A stretch of 64,000 nucleotides of DNA from Dipteris shenzhenensis. Its lineage: Eukaryota; Polypodiophyta; Polypodiopsida; Gleicheniales. The stretch is taken from NCBI GenBank assembly GCA_047967505.1, contig CM106540.1; one strand, written 5' to 3'. Each line of letters opens with the position of its first letter. The stretch's first letter is position 1. The translations under genes and the position numbers were made by a program. The notes below the pieces were generated by a model that was given only the letters and a program-made list of their open reading frames with translations, was not told the DNA's origin and did not search any database. Shown here one piece after another: positions 49,473 through 59,094 of this stretch.

Positions 49473-51467
49473 TCATGGAATCTGGAACTTACCATTACGC
49501 TTTCTCCTAGTCTTTCTCTTCCATGGCTGCAGGATAGAATCAGAGAACCTATTAGGCAAAACTTGAGACCTTCCTCGCTTAGATCGAACCGGTTTTCCAT
49601 CTTTCATCTGCGACAACTGAAACCTTTCACCCTTCAGCGCTGACACTTCTGAGACATGTAGATTGCAATCATTTTCCATGTCTTGGTCATGATGAGCATG
49701 CTCACCAGAAGTCCTTTTTCTCTTTCTTTTGCCAAAAGGAACCTGTAGAATAACCTCCGGAACCTCAGCATTTTGCATTGAGTTTTCACCAGCCAGCTTC
49801 TTGAATGCACTTCTTGCACGTCTGATGACCCTTTTCTTGATAATCGGAGAACTTCCAAAAAGAAAACATACTTCCTTAGAACATGGATGGACATGATCAC
49901 CAACTTCAATCACTCTTTCAAATACATGCAAAGGCCCCTGAACACGGTCTTCTCTTCCAAACATCCCCCCCGAGGTCACTTGAATGGCATTGAGTAGCAA
50001 ATCCAGAGCTCCACAACCCTCGTCCTTCCCCTCCTCTGTTGGTGCTTCTTCGGCTGTATCAGCACCCAGTGTTACAATCCTCTCTTCCTCTTTGGATTCA
50101 TCTAAAGCCCCTGCCTCGCTCATAGCATCAATTTCCTCTGATCGGTGCCGAGATCTGCCATGTCTCAAACTCGGCTCTTTTGCTGCAATGCCTGTAGTTA
50201 TGTCTCCTCCAAAGTTATCCCATTCGGAACTATCGACGCAGGATATCGAAGGTGGTATCACCTGAAGAGAAACATTCTCACGTATTTGAGCTTGGGAACG
50301 TAAGTATGCATGCTCGCCGTGCGAACCAATTCGCATTGCGGAGGTGTCCTGAGGTAATGCCAGGCTCAAGGATCCTGGGATATCGGCCAAAAAGTGACTG
50401 GGAGTGCTGAAGCTTCTGCGGCTTGGACACAAATTATGCAGACCGATTCCGTGCGATGTCCCTCCGTTCTGATGCTCATCTTGTCGTTGGCAGGAATTCC
50501 CAAACCCGTTTGCATGTTCACTGTTTTCGCTTTCCTCGGGAGATGATTGCAAGCCACCCATAATATTTTCGTGGCATCCACTGAATTCTGCAGAGGGAGT
50601 GGTGGAACAAGGTCGAGAAACTATCCTGGAAATATCCTGAGAGTCGAGCGGACCAAAAAGTGACCTCCACTTAGAATCGACTAAGCTCTCTGAACTATTT
50701 TTGTGATTGTTGGAATCGCCAGCGCCGAGGCAAAGCGGAGGCTTGAGAGACAGGTCCAAGCAAGAGAGTTGGCCAGGCAATACTTTAGAAGATGTCGAAG
50801 CTACCTTAGGCATCGTGAAGAAATCGCAGCCGCAAGGCGAGACTGATGCTTCTTCCTCCTGGATGAAATTCTGTTCTGTTCGACAAGAAATCGAAGGTTT
50901 TCTCAAATCCGAGGAGCGTCGGAGGCGCTCACTGATTTCCTCTGCCTGGCGATGGAGGTAGCTTGCGAGCTGAGTGGTCTCTCCCGTTGCAAAGAAATCG
51001 TAAGGGAGCAATTGGGGCTGATCTGTTTCGCCATCTCCATCCCAGGTGCTCGATTCTTGCATTCCTGCGGCAATAGCTGGACGCTGCACATCCTTCGCGT
51101 CGAATTCCGAGCCTCGCTGCTCCAATCCCACTTCCTTGCCTCCATTCCGCGCAATGCGATCATAAATTCCTGCTTCTTGCTTAGTTTCTGCATCGTTCTG
51201 CATCTTCGCATCGCGGTTCATCAAAGCCATTGATAGTTGGGGTTCGCCAATCAGATTTCGAGTTCGTTGAAAAGCCCATACTTCCTTCACGAAAGCAAAA
51301 CTACCTTCCTCCGCAGACACTTCTTCGGAACCGGCATCCTCGGCTCCTCGCTCACGAACGGATTCGTCGCTGATCCGTTTGCTTTTCCAACCTGGCTCCT
51401 GCTGCTGCTGGCCGAGGACTCGCTCAGCAGTTACGCGTCGGGTCGATGCGGACGGCTCCATGGACAT
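49473..51467 (-). CDS. Unrecognised plant protein, paralogue B
   Basis: An uninterrupted 664-residue frame with ATG at 51467 and a second ATG two codons on in better context (TCCATGG). Hydrophilic, Ser/Glu-rich, with no signal peptide, membrane segment or known domain. It shares several blocks with paralogue A: GETTQLASYLHRQAEEI, SLQVIPPSISCVDSSEWD, ALDLLLNAIQVTSGGMF, SPIIKKRVIRRARSAFKKL and RSQVLPNRFSDSILQPWKRK. It carries two basic clusters (GKRKRKR and KRKTRRKR), consistent with a nuclear protein. The last codons overlap a perfect plant donor sequence GTAAGT (49487-49492, minus), so the FQIP end could be replaced by splicing. Its leader has a GGCGAT hexamer repeat (51695-51724). Role unknown. 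Confidence 0.85.
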   Translation of the reverse strand: MSMEPSASTRRVTAERVLGQQQQEPGWKSKRISDESVRERGAEDAGSEEVSAEEGSFAFVKEVWAFQRTRNLIGEPQLSMALMNRDAKMQNDAETKQEAGIYDRIARNGGKEVGLEQRGSEFDAKDVQRPAIAAGMQESSTWDGDGETDQPQLLPYDFFATGETTQLASYLHRQAEEISERLRRSSDLRKPSISCRTEQNFIQEEEASVSPCGCDFFTMPKVASTSSKVLPGQLSCLDLSLKPPLCLGAGDSNNHKNSSESLVDSKWRSLFGPLDSQDISRIVSRPCSTTPSAEFSGCHENIMGGLQSSPEESENSEHANGFGNSCQRQDEHQNGGTSHGIGLHNLCPSRRSFSTPSHFLADIPGSLSLALPQDTSAMRIGSHGEHAYLRSQAQIRENVSLQVIPPSISCVDSSEWDNFGGDITTGIAAKEPSLRHGRSRHRSEEIDAMSEAGALDESKEEERIVTLGADTAEEAPTEEGKDEGCGALDLLLNAIQVTSGGMFGREDRVQGPLHVFERVIEVGDHVHPCSKEVCFLFGSSPIIKKRVIRRARSAFKKLAGENSMQNAEVPEVILQVPFGKRKRKRTSGEHAHHDQDMENDCNLHVSEVSALKGERFQLSQMKDGKPVRSKRGRSQVLPNRFSDSILQPWKRKTRRKRNGKFQIP

Positions 51468-51865
51468 CTTTAACTCTCAAGGACGAGGAAGGCGAGTTTG
51501 TGCTGAATGTTAGAGTGGCTGCAAGACCTGCGATGATGATCGAGAGCTGGGGAAGCAGGCAAAATTGAGGCAGAAAGGGAGCTAGAGACGAGGAAGTGTT
51601 TTGAAATTCTAATGCGAGGAAGGCGGAGGTGATCGGATGGAAGAGGGATGGAAGGAGGGGGGCAACATTCTGCAACAGAAAGGATTGGGAAGGGGCTGGC
51701 GATGGCGATGGCGATGGCGATGGAGCTCGTCTACAGAACACAAACATGAATTGCCAACAGAGAAGACGGAAGAGTGAAGAAAGAAAGAAAGAAAAACACA
51801 CGCACAAAACTTAATCTCACACACACTTCAAAAGCTTCTTAACACTTACACACACACACACACAC
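51468..51865 (-). other. Upstream flank of paralogue B
   Basis: Leader and promoter side of the gene, GC-richer near the ATG, with the (GGCGAT)n run at 51695-51724, a GAAA-rich stretch at 51778-51795, and (CA)n at 51848-51865. No TATA box was confidently placed. Confidence 0.5.
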
Positions 51866-52337
51866 TTTTTTGTGAAACCAGTGACTATAAAATTAACATA
51901 AAATCAATGTACATGACATTAGACTCCAAAACAGAGCCTAATGGAAGCACTCAAAAAGAGTGAGAAAACACATCAAGGCTATAGACTCCAAAAGAGAGCC
52001 TAATGGAAGCCTAATGAGAAAACACATCAAGGCTAGTAGCATCCAAATCCCTCACAGCATAACTATCATATAAAGATTGCTTGAGGGACATTCTGAAGAA
52101 AGCATATGCCTGAGGGAACTGTTGTCCCATCCTAAAATGCCATCTCTGTGTCCAAATAGTCCATTATACCCCAGTGAAAGAAAAGGAGGAATGGAGACAT
52201 CTGAGATGAGAAGCATCCAAACATCCAAAAGAGTTTCCCGAATCTGATAGAGGGAAACCGAAGCCGCAACAAATGAGAAACATGAGTGATCAATATCCGA
52301 GAGTGCGGGCAAGACCATAACAAATGGGAAACTGTCT
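51866..52337 (-). mobile_element. 5'-truncated LINE 3' end between two CA tracts
   Basis: The minus strand starts at a TVSHLLWSCPHSR motif, from the zinc-binding region after LINE reverse transcriptase. It ends GGTTTCAC followed by A6 at 51866. The ends are flanked by (CA)n at 51848-51865 and 52338-52352, so the fragment sits inside a microsatellite. An ATAGACTCCAAAA.AGAGCCTAATGGAAGC unit is duplicated at 51920-52015. Confidence 0.8.
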
Positions 52338-52389
52338 CACACACACACACACATACACATAGCTTGGGCACACATGTTTGCCTCACCGC

Positions 52390-52918
52390 CTTCATGCTTG
52401 TTGGCTTTCAAATCTCATCGAAATCCTCGGCACATGGCCTGCGCAAGTTAGCTGGACCTTTATCCACCTCACTTGACAGATTTCGTGCGTCAAGCGTGTT
52501 GGCTCTTGGATCTCAGTAGAATCACGGGCACATGGTTTAAGGACGTCAGTCGGACCTTTCTCGAAATTAGGGGCACACCTCATGTGCCACAGAAATCGTA
52601 CGTCAACTATCGAATCTCATCAAAACCACAGGCACATGGTGTGAGGAAGTTAGACGGATGTTTATTGGAATTATAGGCACACCTCATCCGACAGAAATCG
52701 TGCGTCAAGAGAGTTGGCTATCAGATCTCATGGGCACATGGTCTCAAGAAGTTAGCCAGACCTCTCTTAGAATTATGGGCACACCTCATCGAACAGAAAT
52801 TGCGTGTCCAGAGTGTTGGCTATCAGATCTCATCAGAATCACGAGCACATTGTCGCAAGAAGTTAGCCGAACCTTTATCGAAATTATGGGCACACTTGAT
52901 TCGACAGAAATCGTGGGA
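52390..52918. repeat. Tandem array of ~100-bp units, about five copies
   Basis: Units carry, in order, TTGGCT.TC..ATCTCAT, a CGGGCACATGGT-like block, AAG.TAG.CGGACCTTT.T, GAAATTA.GGGCACACCTCAT and ACAGAAATCGTGCGTC. Well-conserved copies start near 52722 and 52815. Copies are 80-90% alike by eye. The array stops exactly where copia copy 2 begins. Confidence 0.85.
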
Positions 52919-52929
52919 GGAAATGCTAC

Positions 52930-54341
52930 AGTGTAACATCACCAAGTAACACTCTTTCTTTGATGAAGTGCTCTCTGACATCAATGTGCTTTGTCCTGGA
53001 ATGATATACTGGATTCTTGGCCAATGCTTGAGCCGATTGATTATCACAGTATGAATATTGTTGGCTTTGATTCATCAAAGTAATCTATTTCTGACAATAG
53101 TCTTCTGAGCCATATAGCCTCACATGCACCTGTAGTGAGTGCCCTATATTCTGCTTTAGTTGAAGACAAAGAAACAGTTGGTTGTTTGTTTGACAACCAT
53201 GATATAGCACCTTGACCAAGGAAAAATGCATATCCCTGTGTGGATCTCTTGGTCTCATGATCTCTGGCATAGTCACTGTCACAGTATCCATGCAACCGTG
53301 GATGACTTTCTCTGTATTCTATCCCAAACTATCTTGTACCTACCTCTAATGTATCTCAAGACTCTTTTAGCTGCCTTCCAGTGAGACTGTTTTGGATTTG
53401 CCATAAATTGTGCTAGTGAGCTTACTCCATAACAAATATCTGGCCGTGTGATAGTGAAATATATAAGAGATCTGATGAGCTTCCTGTAGTACCTGTCATT
53501 GACTGTAGGCTTTAGTAAGTTTCAAACTCTGTTCCATGGAAGTGGCTACAATCTTGCAATCTGCCATATGAAACTTCTTCAGGAGACTATCAACATACTT
53601 GAGCTGACTCATGAATGTGCTATTTGAATCTCTCCAGAACTCAATTCCATGACAATAGTGCATAAGTCCAAGATCTTTCATGTTGAACTCTGCAGATAAG
53701 TCTTGTTTTAGTTTTCTGATGAAGCTATCCTTGCTTCTTGTCACAATCAGATCATCTATGTACAAAAGTGCAATAGTAATGTCTTCCCCTTGAACTTTGT
53801 AGTAAAGTGTATGATTTGCATTGGATTTCATGTATCCCAGATCAGCAGAGTACTTGTCGATTCTGCTGTACCAACTTCTAGGTGCTTGCTTTAAGCCGTA
53901 GAGAATTTTCTTGAGATGGCAAACCTTATTCTCCTTTCCTGGTTCAACATAACTTGCTGGTTGTTGCATGTAGACTTCCTTGTCTAGGTAACCATTGAGA
54001 AATGCATTCTTGACATTGAGCTGGTACACATTTCATCTATTGAGTGTCGCTAGTGATATCAAGAATCGTATGGAATCCATCTTTGCTATTGGAGCATAAG
54101 TCTCATCATGGTCTTGACCATATTGCTGTGCAAAACCTTTTGCAACTAGTCTCGATTTGTATCCTTGAATACTTCCATTTGGATTGTACTTCACTTTGTA
54201 TACCCATTTGTTTGCTATGGCCTTCTTTCCTGGTGGAAGGTCGCATAATTGCCAAGTATTATTCTTATACAAAGAATCCATTTCTTTATTCATAGCAGTT
54301 TGCCATTTCAGCTCTTGCATTCTGCTGAGGAGTATCTGCAC
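52930..54341 (-). pseudogene. Copia RT and RNase H, copy 2
   Basis: 54341-54033 gives KWQTAMNKEMDSLYKNNTW, LPPGKKAIANKWVYKVKYN and SRLVAKGFAQQYGQDHDE. After a frame break, 54029-53496 gives QLNVKNAFLNGYLDKEVYM, LKKILYGLKQAPRSWYSRID and the catalytic LLYIDDLIV. RNase H follows at 53295-53044 (HGYCDSDYARDHETKRSTQG, SLSSTKAEYRAL). Broken near 54030, 53490 and 53310. Confidence 0.9.
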
Positions 54342-54348
54342 AAGTGAA

Positions 54349-55283
54349 TTATCTTCGAATGCCGTGACTTCTGCAAAAGTTCATGAATGCTGAAGACATG
54401 TATTCACCTCCTCTATCTGATCTCATGACTTTGATCTTTTTGCCTGTTTGGTTTTCTACCATGGCTCTGAATTCTTGAAATCTGGAAAATACTTCAGTTT
54501 TCTCTTTCAGAAAGTAGACCCAACAATATCTGCTGTAGTCGTCGATGAAAGTCAAGTAGTAAAGTGAACCATTGATGTTGCGGGCTTGGGCATAACCCCA
54601 TACGTCTGTATGTATCAAATCAAGAATACCTCGTGCTCGAGAGGTACTTTTGCCGAAGTTGGTTCGCTTTTGTTTGCCAAAGCAGCATGCTTCGCAAACT
54701 TTTCCAAGAAACTGTAGCTTAGGAATCCCAATTTCCATATTTTGATTCCTGAGATCTAGCAAGCTCTTGAAATTAACATGACCATATCTCTGTGGCATTT
54801 TGTAGATAGTGGCATCTGTTGTAGTTGAGCTGACATGGCATGCAAATATGGTACTGTAGCTAGCATTTTGTATAAGCGTCCTTCCTTGACACCATTACCT
54901 ACTAGTTGAAATCTTCTGGATTTGTCTCTGATAGTGCATTCATCTCCATCGAAGATGACTCGGTAGTTGCGTTCTGTCATTTGACCTAGTGACAAAAGGT
55001 TCTTGCTGAGCTTCGGAACATAGAGCACATCTTTCACCAATCCTTTTGTACCAATGAAATTGTTCATAGGGATAACACCTGTCCCTTGAACTGGATTTGG
55101 TGTATTATTTGCTGTGTAAATGACATTCTTTTGACCTTCTAATGGTTTCATCTCTGTGAACCATTCTTGATGATTTGCCATGAGAGATGATGCATCGATG
55201 TCAATATACCAAGGATCCTGTTCTGCTCGGTCCAAACTTATGATAGTAGTTGCACTGAATGTTTGACACGTTGGTGGATGCAT
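54349..55283 (-). pseudogene. Copia protease end, GAG-pre-integrase and integrase, copy 2
   Basis: 55283-54756 begins with the region preceding integrase (WYIDIDASSLMANHQEWFTE, a protease-like D-A-S-S stretch). It continues through LSLGQMTERNYRVIFDGDEC to the GAG-pre-integrase domain. 54798-54349 carries RYGHVNFKSLLDLRNQN, CEACCFGKQKRTNFGK, DLIHTDVWGYAQ, FIDDYSRYCWVYFLKEKTEV and SDRGGEYMSSAF. Integrase then joins RT directly at 54345 with the middle part missing. Confidence 0.88.
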
Positions 55284-55294
55284 TCCCTCGTCCT

Positions 55295-55554
55295 TGAAAT
55301 CTAAATATGAAGACGGGAGAGGAGAAGAGTGAAGATAAGGAGAGAGGGCATAGCTAGAGAGTACACCACAAATGACTAATTATACACTAGATTTAGTTGA
55401 AAATATAGAATATATACAAATCCATGTAGGGTTAGGGTTAGGGCATCTAACCCTTTCCTTTATAGCACTCTATTGGGCTAGTGCTATGCACATATGATCA
55501 TATGATGGTGCTATGCACATATGATCACATGATGTTGAGCGTGATCTCTCAACA
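55295..55554 (-). repeat. 5' LTR of copia copy 2
   Basis: Shares CACTAGATTTAGTTGAAAAT, CTAACCCTTTCCTTTATAGC and GTGCTATGCACA with the copy 1 LTRs. It ends (plus) CTCTCAACA. It holds an expanded GGGTTAGGGTTAGGG run near 55427 and a duplicated ATGATCA(T/C)ATGAT.GTGCTATGCACAT segment (55493-55533). Confidence 0.85.
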
Positions 55555-55569
55555 GAAGTTTCTTCAGCA

Positions 55570-55984
55570 CTACAATTCTGACAGAAACTCAAGAGTTTGG
55601 AAACTTCTGAGTTTGTCACATAAGCAGAATTGAAAGATGGGTACCAATGAATCATCTGTGTCATCTGTACCATCATCAATAAAGTAGTCAGAGTATCTGA
55701 AACCCATATTAGATGAGTCCCCACTATTGTCAGAGTCATAAGAGGCAGCAGCATGAGCTTCACTATGTGAAAGTGATTCCTTCTTCACAATTGGAGGTTG
55801 GATCTGCTTAAGAAAATAAGTAAATTCAGCAAGGATTTCAAAGGGGGTAGTGTTGTCCATCCCAAAGCATCTTTGTACATGGTCTTGAAGATCAACATTA
55901 AACAGGGCAGCATCAGATCCGAACTGAGTTATCATATCTGCAATTTTCCTTTGGTCCTATACATCCAATTGAGATAAAGTTTGT
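55570..55984 (-). pseudogene. Unrecognised acidic coding fragment next to copia copy 2
   Basis: A minus-strand frame of about 120 codons (ITQFGSDAALFNVDLQDHVQ, then an Asp/Ser-rich stretch SYDSDNSGDSSNMGF). Reading upstream passes one TAG into a further open stretch (TLSQLDV before it, DQRKIADM after), so a CAG to TAG change is possible. No family was recognised. It lies between the copia LTR and the LINE 3' tail and may be a host gene fragment or part of an uncharacterised element. Confidence 0.4.
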
Positions 55985-56019
55985 CAGCATGCAAATCAAG
56001 TTGGTTTAATTGAAATTTT

Positions 56020-59000
56020 TTTTTGGCTATATCCAAATAAACCATAGTTCATGTGTTCTAATGGGTTTCCATATCTCTTGCTTTGTCTTTGAAGAGTCCC
56101 CTAACAGAATAGCTTTCCAATTAATGGGCTCTCCTGTTTCATATTATACTATTTTCCAAACCTTTCTAGCAGTAGGACATGCAACAAAGAAGTGGAAGAT
56201 ATCTTACTCTGAAGAGGGACATCTCATGCACTTGCCATTTCCCTTTCCAATTCTCAATCCTTTACTATTGGTCCAAACAGCTTTGTACATTATATGCCAA
56301 AGCCAGGCAGACATTTTATCAGGAATTGAGCTTGACCAAATGCAGTAGAATCTGAATTTCCAATTGCCCCTAGAATCTTGCAGTTTCCATCTAGTATTAA
56401 GGACATTGAAAAGATCCCCTATATCCCTGGCTAGGGTAGGAATAGGAAAGAAGGAAGTATTATCAACCCAACTGAACTCTTTGATGTAGACCAAAAAAGA
56501 TCCACCTTTCCATTGCTGAGTACCCTCCCAGAGGTGAATTTTGTTCATGATCAACGTCTCGTTCTGATTAATATGAACTCCCTCCTAATCTCAATCCACG
56601 TTTTCCATCTAACCTCATCTCTGCTCCATAGCTAACTCCAACACTACAGTCCTTTCTTGAAGAGCTCAAAAGCCATAGCAAACTCTCCATCAGAGAGAAC
56701 AACCTCCTTAAGTATAACAGAGACCCATATTGAGTCTAATGACATAAAATCCCCTTTGCCAGAGAAGACAATTTGGCTTTAATTCCTTCAAAAGCTATCC
56801 ATAGAGATTGCCAAAGCTGACTGCCTTTGGCTTTGCAAGGTTCAGGATTACATATGGTTGACAGCATGGGGTATTTTTTCCACTTGGGAGCTCTCAGAGG
56901 TCTTAAAGAGCTTACATTTCTTAATAGGAGTTGAGCCCAATCCTCTTGAGTATGGAGAATTGCTTTAATTATCCAAGTTGAGGATAACTTCAAAGAAGCC
57001 TATTTTATATCAACAACCCCTAGGCCTCCTTCTTGCTTGGGTTTGATACAAAAATCCCATCTGACGTTGGCTATCTTGCCCCCCCAAAGGAAGGACCTGC
57101 AAATTCTTATGAGCTTGTCAATTCCTGTTCTAGAGGGGGACCAAGAGGTGAGATAGAAAATGACAATTAGGTATATGCAATGATTGAAAACCATTCTCCT
57201 CCCAACTAGACTGGCCTGGAAGCCTCTCCATTTCTCAATCTTGTTTTGAAATTTAATCAAAAACTACTCCCACCTCTATTTGAGGGAAATCTCAAAGCCC
57301 ATAGGGATACCCAATAACTTGAACACAATACCATGCTTGATTCTCTGGCAACCCATTTCCTTCAAGACAACCTACTCATCACCTTTGAGAGTTGCATACA
57401 CACTTTTGGAATGATTGATTTTGGAACTAGAAGCTTTACAAAAAATATCTAAGCATTCCATAGCTTTTTTTATATCCTGAGCCTTGTTTCTGAGGGTTAT
57501 GTTTGTGTCATCAGCAAACTGTTGGCATATAAGGTGTTCGCCAGAGGGTAACTCAATGCCTTTAACACTTCCCACCTTGGCTTTGATGTTGAAGAAGCCA
57601 ACCTAGAGAGTATGTAGCAATTGCAAAGAGTAAGGGAGCAATAGGACAACCCTATCTTATAGATCTTTTAAGAAAAAAGGGTTGACTCATGACACCATTG
57701 ACACAGACCTTGGCAGAGGCATTGGTGAGAAGAAGTTTGATATATGAGATGAACAAGGGGCCAAGGCCCATATCAGAAAGAGTCTAAATGATGAAGTCCC
57801 ACTCCAATCTATCATATGCTTTATCAAAATCAACCTTCAGAAAGCAGATGTCCTGATTTCTTTCCCTAGCATATTCACAACCCTCCCAAATGTTAATGAT
57901 GGCTTCCAGCAGTAAATGTCTGTCCTTTATGAATCCCTTCTTTTCTAGTAGTATCCACTTAGCCATTCTATTTTTGACTCTCAAAGCAAGGGATTTGGGA
58001 AAAATCTTGTAACTATAATTAAGCATGGTGAATGGCCTCCAATTTCTTAACTCCTCCTTATCCCCCTCTTTAGGAATTATTTTGATAACTCCCCATTGAT
58101 ATGGGTAGGCAGATTCCCACTGCTAACACTCTCTTGCCATAAAAGAAGGAGATAAGGACCAACAGTGGACCAAAATCTTTTGTAGAATTCAATAGGCAAC
58201 CCATCTTCTCGTGGTGTTTTGCCATCTGCCATTACCTTGATGGCCTCATGTATAGTGTTCTTTCTAGCAAGATTACAGAGTTCCTTGGCATTACTCACAT
58301 CAGCATCAACTTGTATAGTGGAGGATAAAAAAGTTCAGAAAGTGGAGATGAATGAGATCAATATTCTCCTAAAGAGAAGAGGCAAGAGAATTGTCAGCTT
58401 TTCTAAGGAGGGGAATATCTTAATTAGATCTTTTTCTTCTAATAAGCTTGAGTATTCCTTAGTAGGTCTCTCAGCTTTGCCAACCCGCCAATCTCTGAAG
58501 TATATTTTAGAATCATTAAGCAAAATCTGTTCTTGTATCCTAAGTTCATTCCTTTTGCCAACCAAATCATCCTGGGCCTGTATGTCTCCCTGTCTGACTA
58601 AGCTTTCCAAAAAGAGATTATCTTAGCTTGAATAATTTCCATTCTCTTGGCCCTTATTTTTGCTCTGTCTTTCTTGCTTTTTTGAGTAGGCCTTGGGTCT
58701 GTTCAATAAGCTGTACACTAGGACTTACTGGTAGAGATAGTCTCAGAGAAGGCCATCAACCAGATTTCTTTTATCCCTTCTTGGACACTTTTAAGGTCAA
58801 AGAGTTTAGGATCAACCTCAAACCAGGAGGTGGTCTTTTGTCTTGGGCCAAAGTCACATTTGAGGAGTAATGGCTTGTGGTTAGAGAGAAAGAGAGAAGA
58901 GAAGACATGAGTCTAAAGAAAAATAGCCTGACTTACTAGCTCTTGAGAAGCATAGACCCTATCCAATCTAGCCTCTCTTCTGTTGACTCCAATTTGACTA

Positions 59001-59090
59001 TTGGACAATGTAAAATAACCTTTTATCCCCATGTCCACAAGGCTTAGATCTTCTTCCAGATTCTCCCATATAGTGAGTTCACTACCTCTG
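56020..59090 (-). mobile_element. L1-like LINE relic (EN end, RT, zinc-binding region)
   Basis: Minus-strand order: the end of the endonuclease near 59080-58880 (SELTIWENLEEDLSLVDMG, REARLDRVY); the RT lead-in at 58298-58077 (MADGKTPREDGLPIEFYKRF, VGPYL); RT at 58026-57784 (KKGFIKDRHLLLEAI, FLKVDFDKAYDRLEWDF); the catalytic QQFADDTNI at 57575-57372; the post-RT region at 57260-57000 (WRGFQASLVGRRMVFNHCIY, CRSFLWGG); and a zinc-binding end near 56554-56204 (WLWHIMYKAVWTN, KCMRCP). It finishes with an A9 tail at 56027-56019. Several frameshifts and stops make it inactive. Confidence 0.88.
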
Positions 59091-59094
59091 ATTA

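Larger units (their letters stand above)
52925..55554 (-). mobile_element. Ty1/copia retrotransposon, family copy 2 (truncated)
   Basis: Same family as 27185-33468, with close nucleotide similarity across RT, RNase H and integrase. The high side has an LTR-like segment (55295-55554). The low side ends within the RNase H/C-terminal part near 52925, so the 3' LTR is missing. Gag and protease are absent: GAG-pre-integrase begins directly next to the LTR at about 55283, implying a large internal deletion that also removed the primer site. Confidence 0.88.

Noticed and set aside
44783-52918. Possible CRISPR-like array
   Set aside because: The tandem repeats are contiguous without unique spacers and the DNA is eukaryotic.
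52392-52936. Overlapping frames with repeated ISxxFESQ / RTxLEIxGT motifs as a repeat protein
   Set aside because: The repetition follows the ~100-bp DNA array in several frames on both strands; no single frame is favoured.
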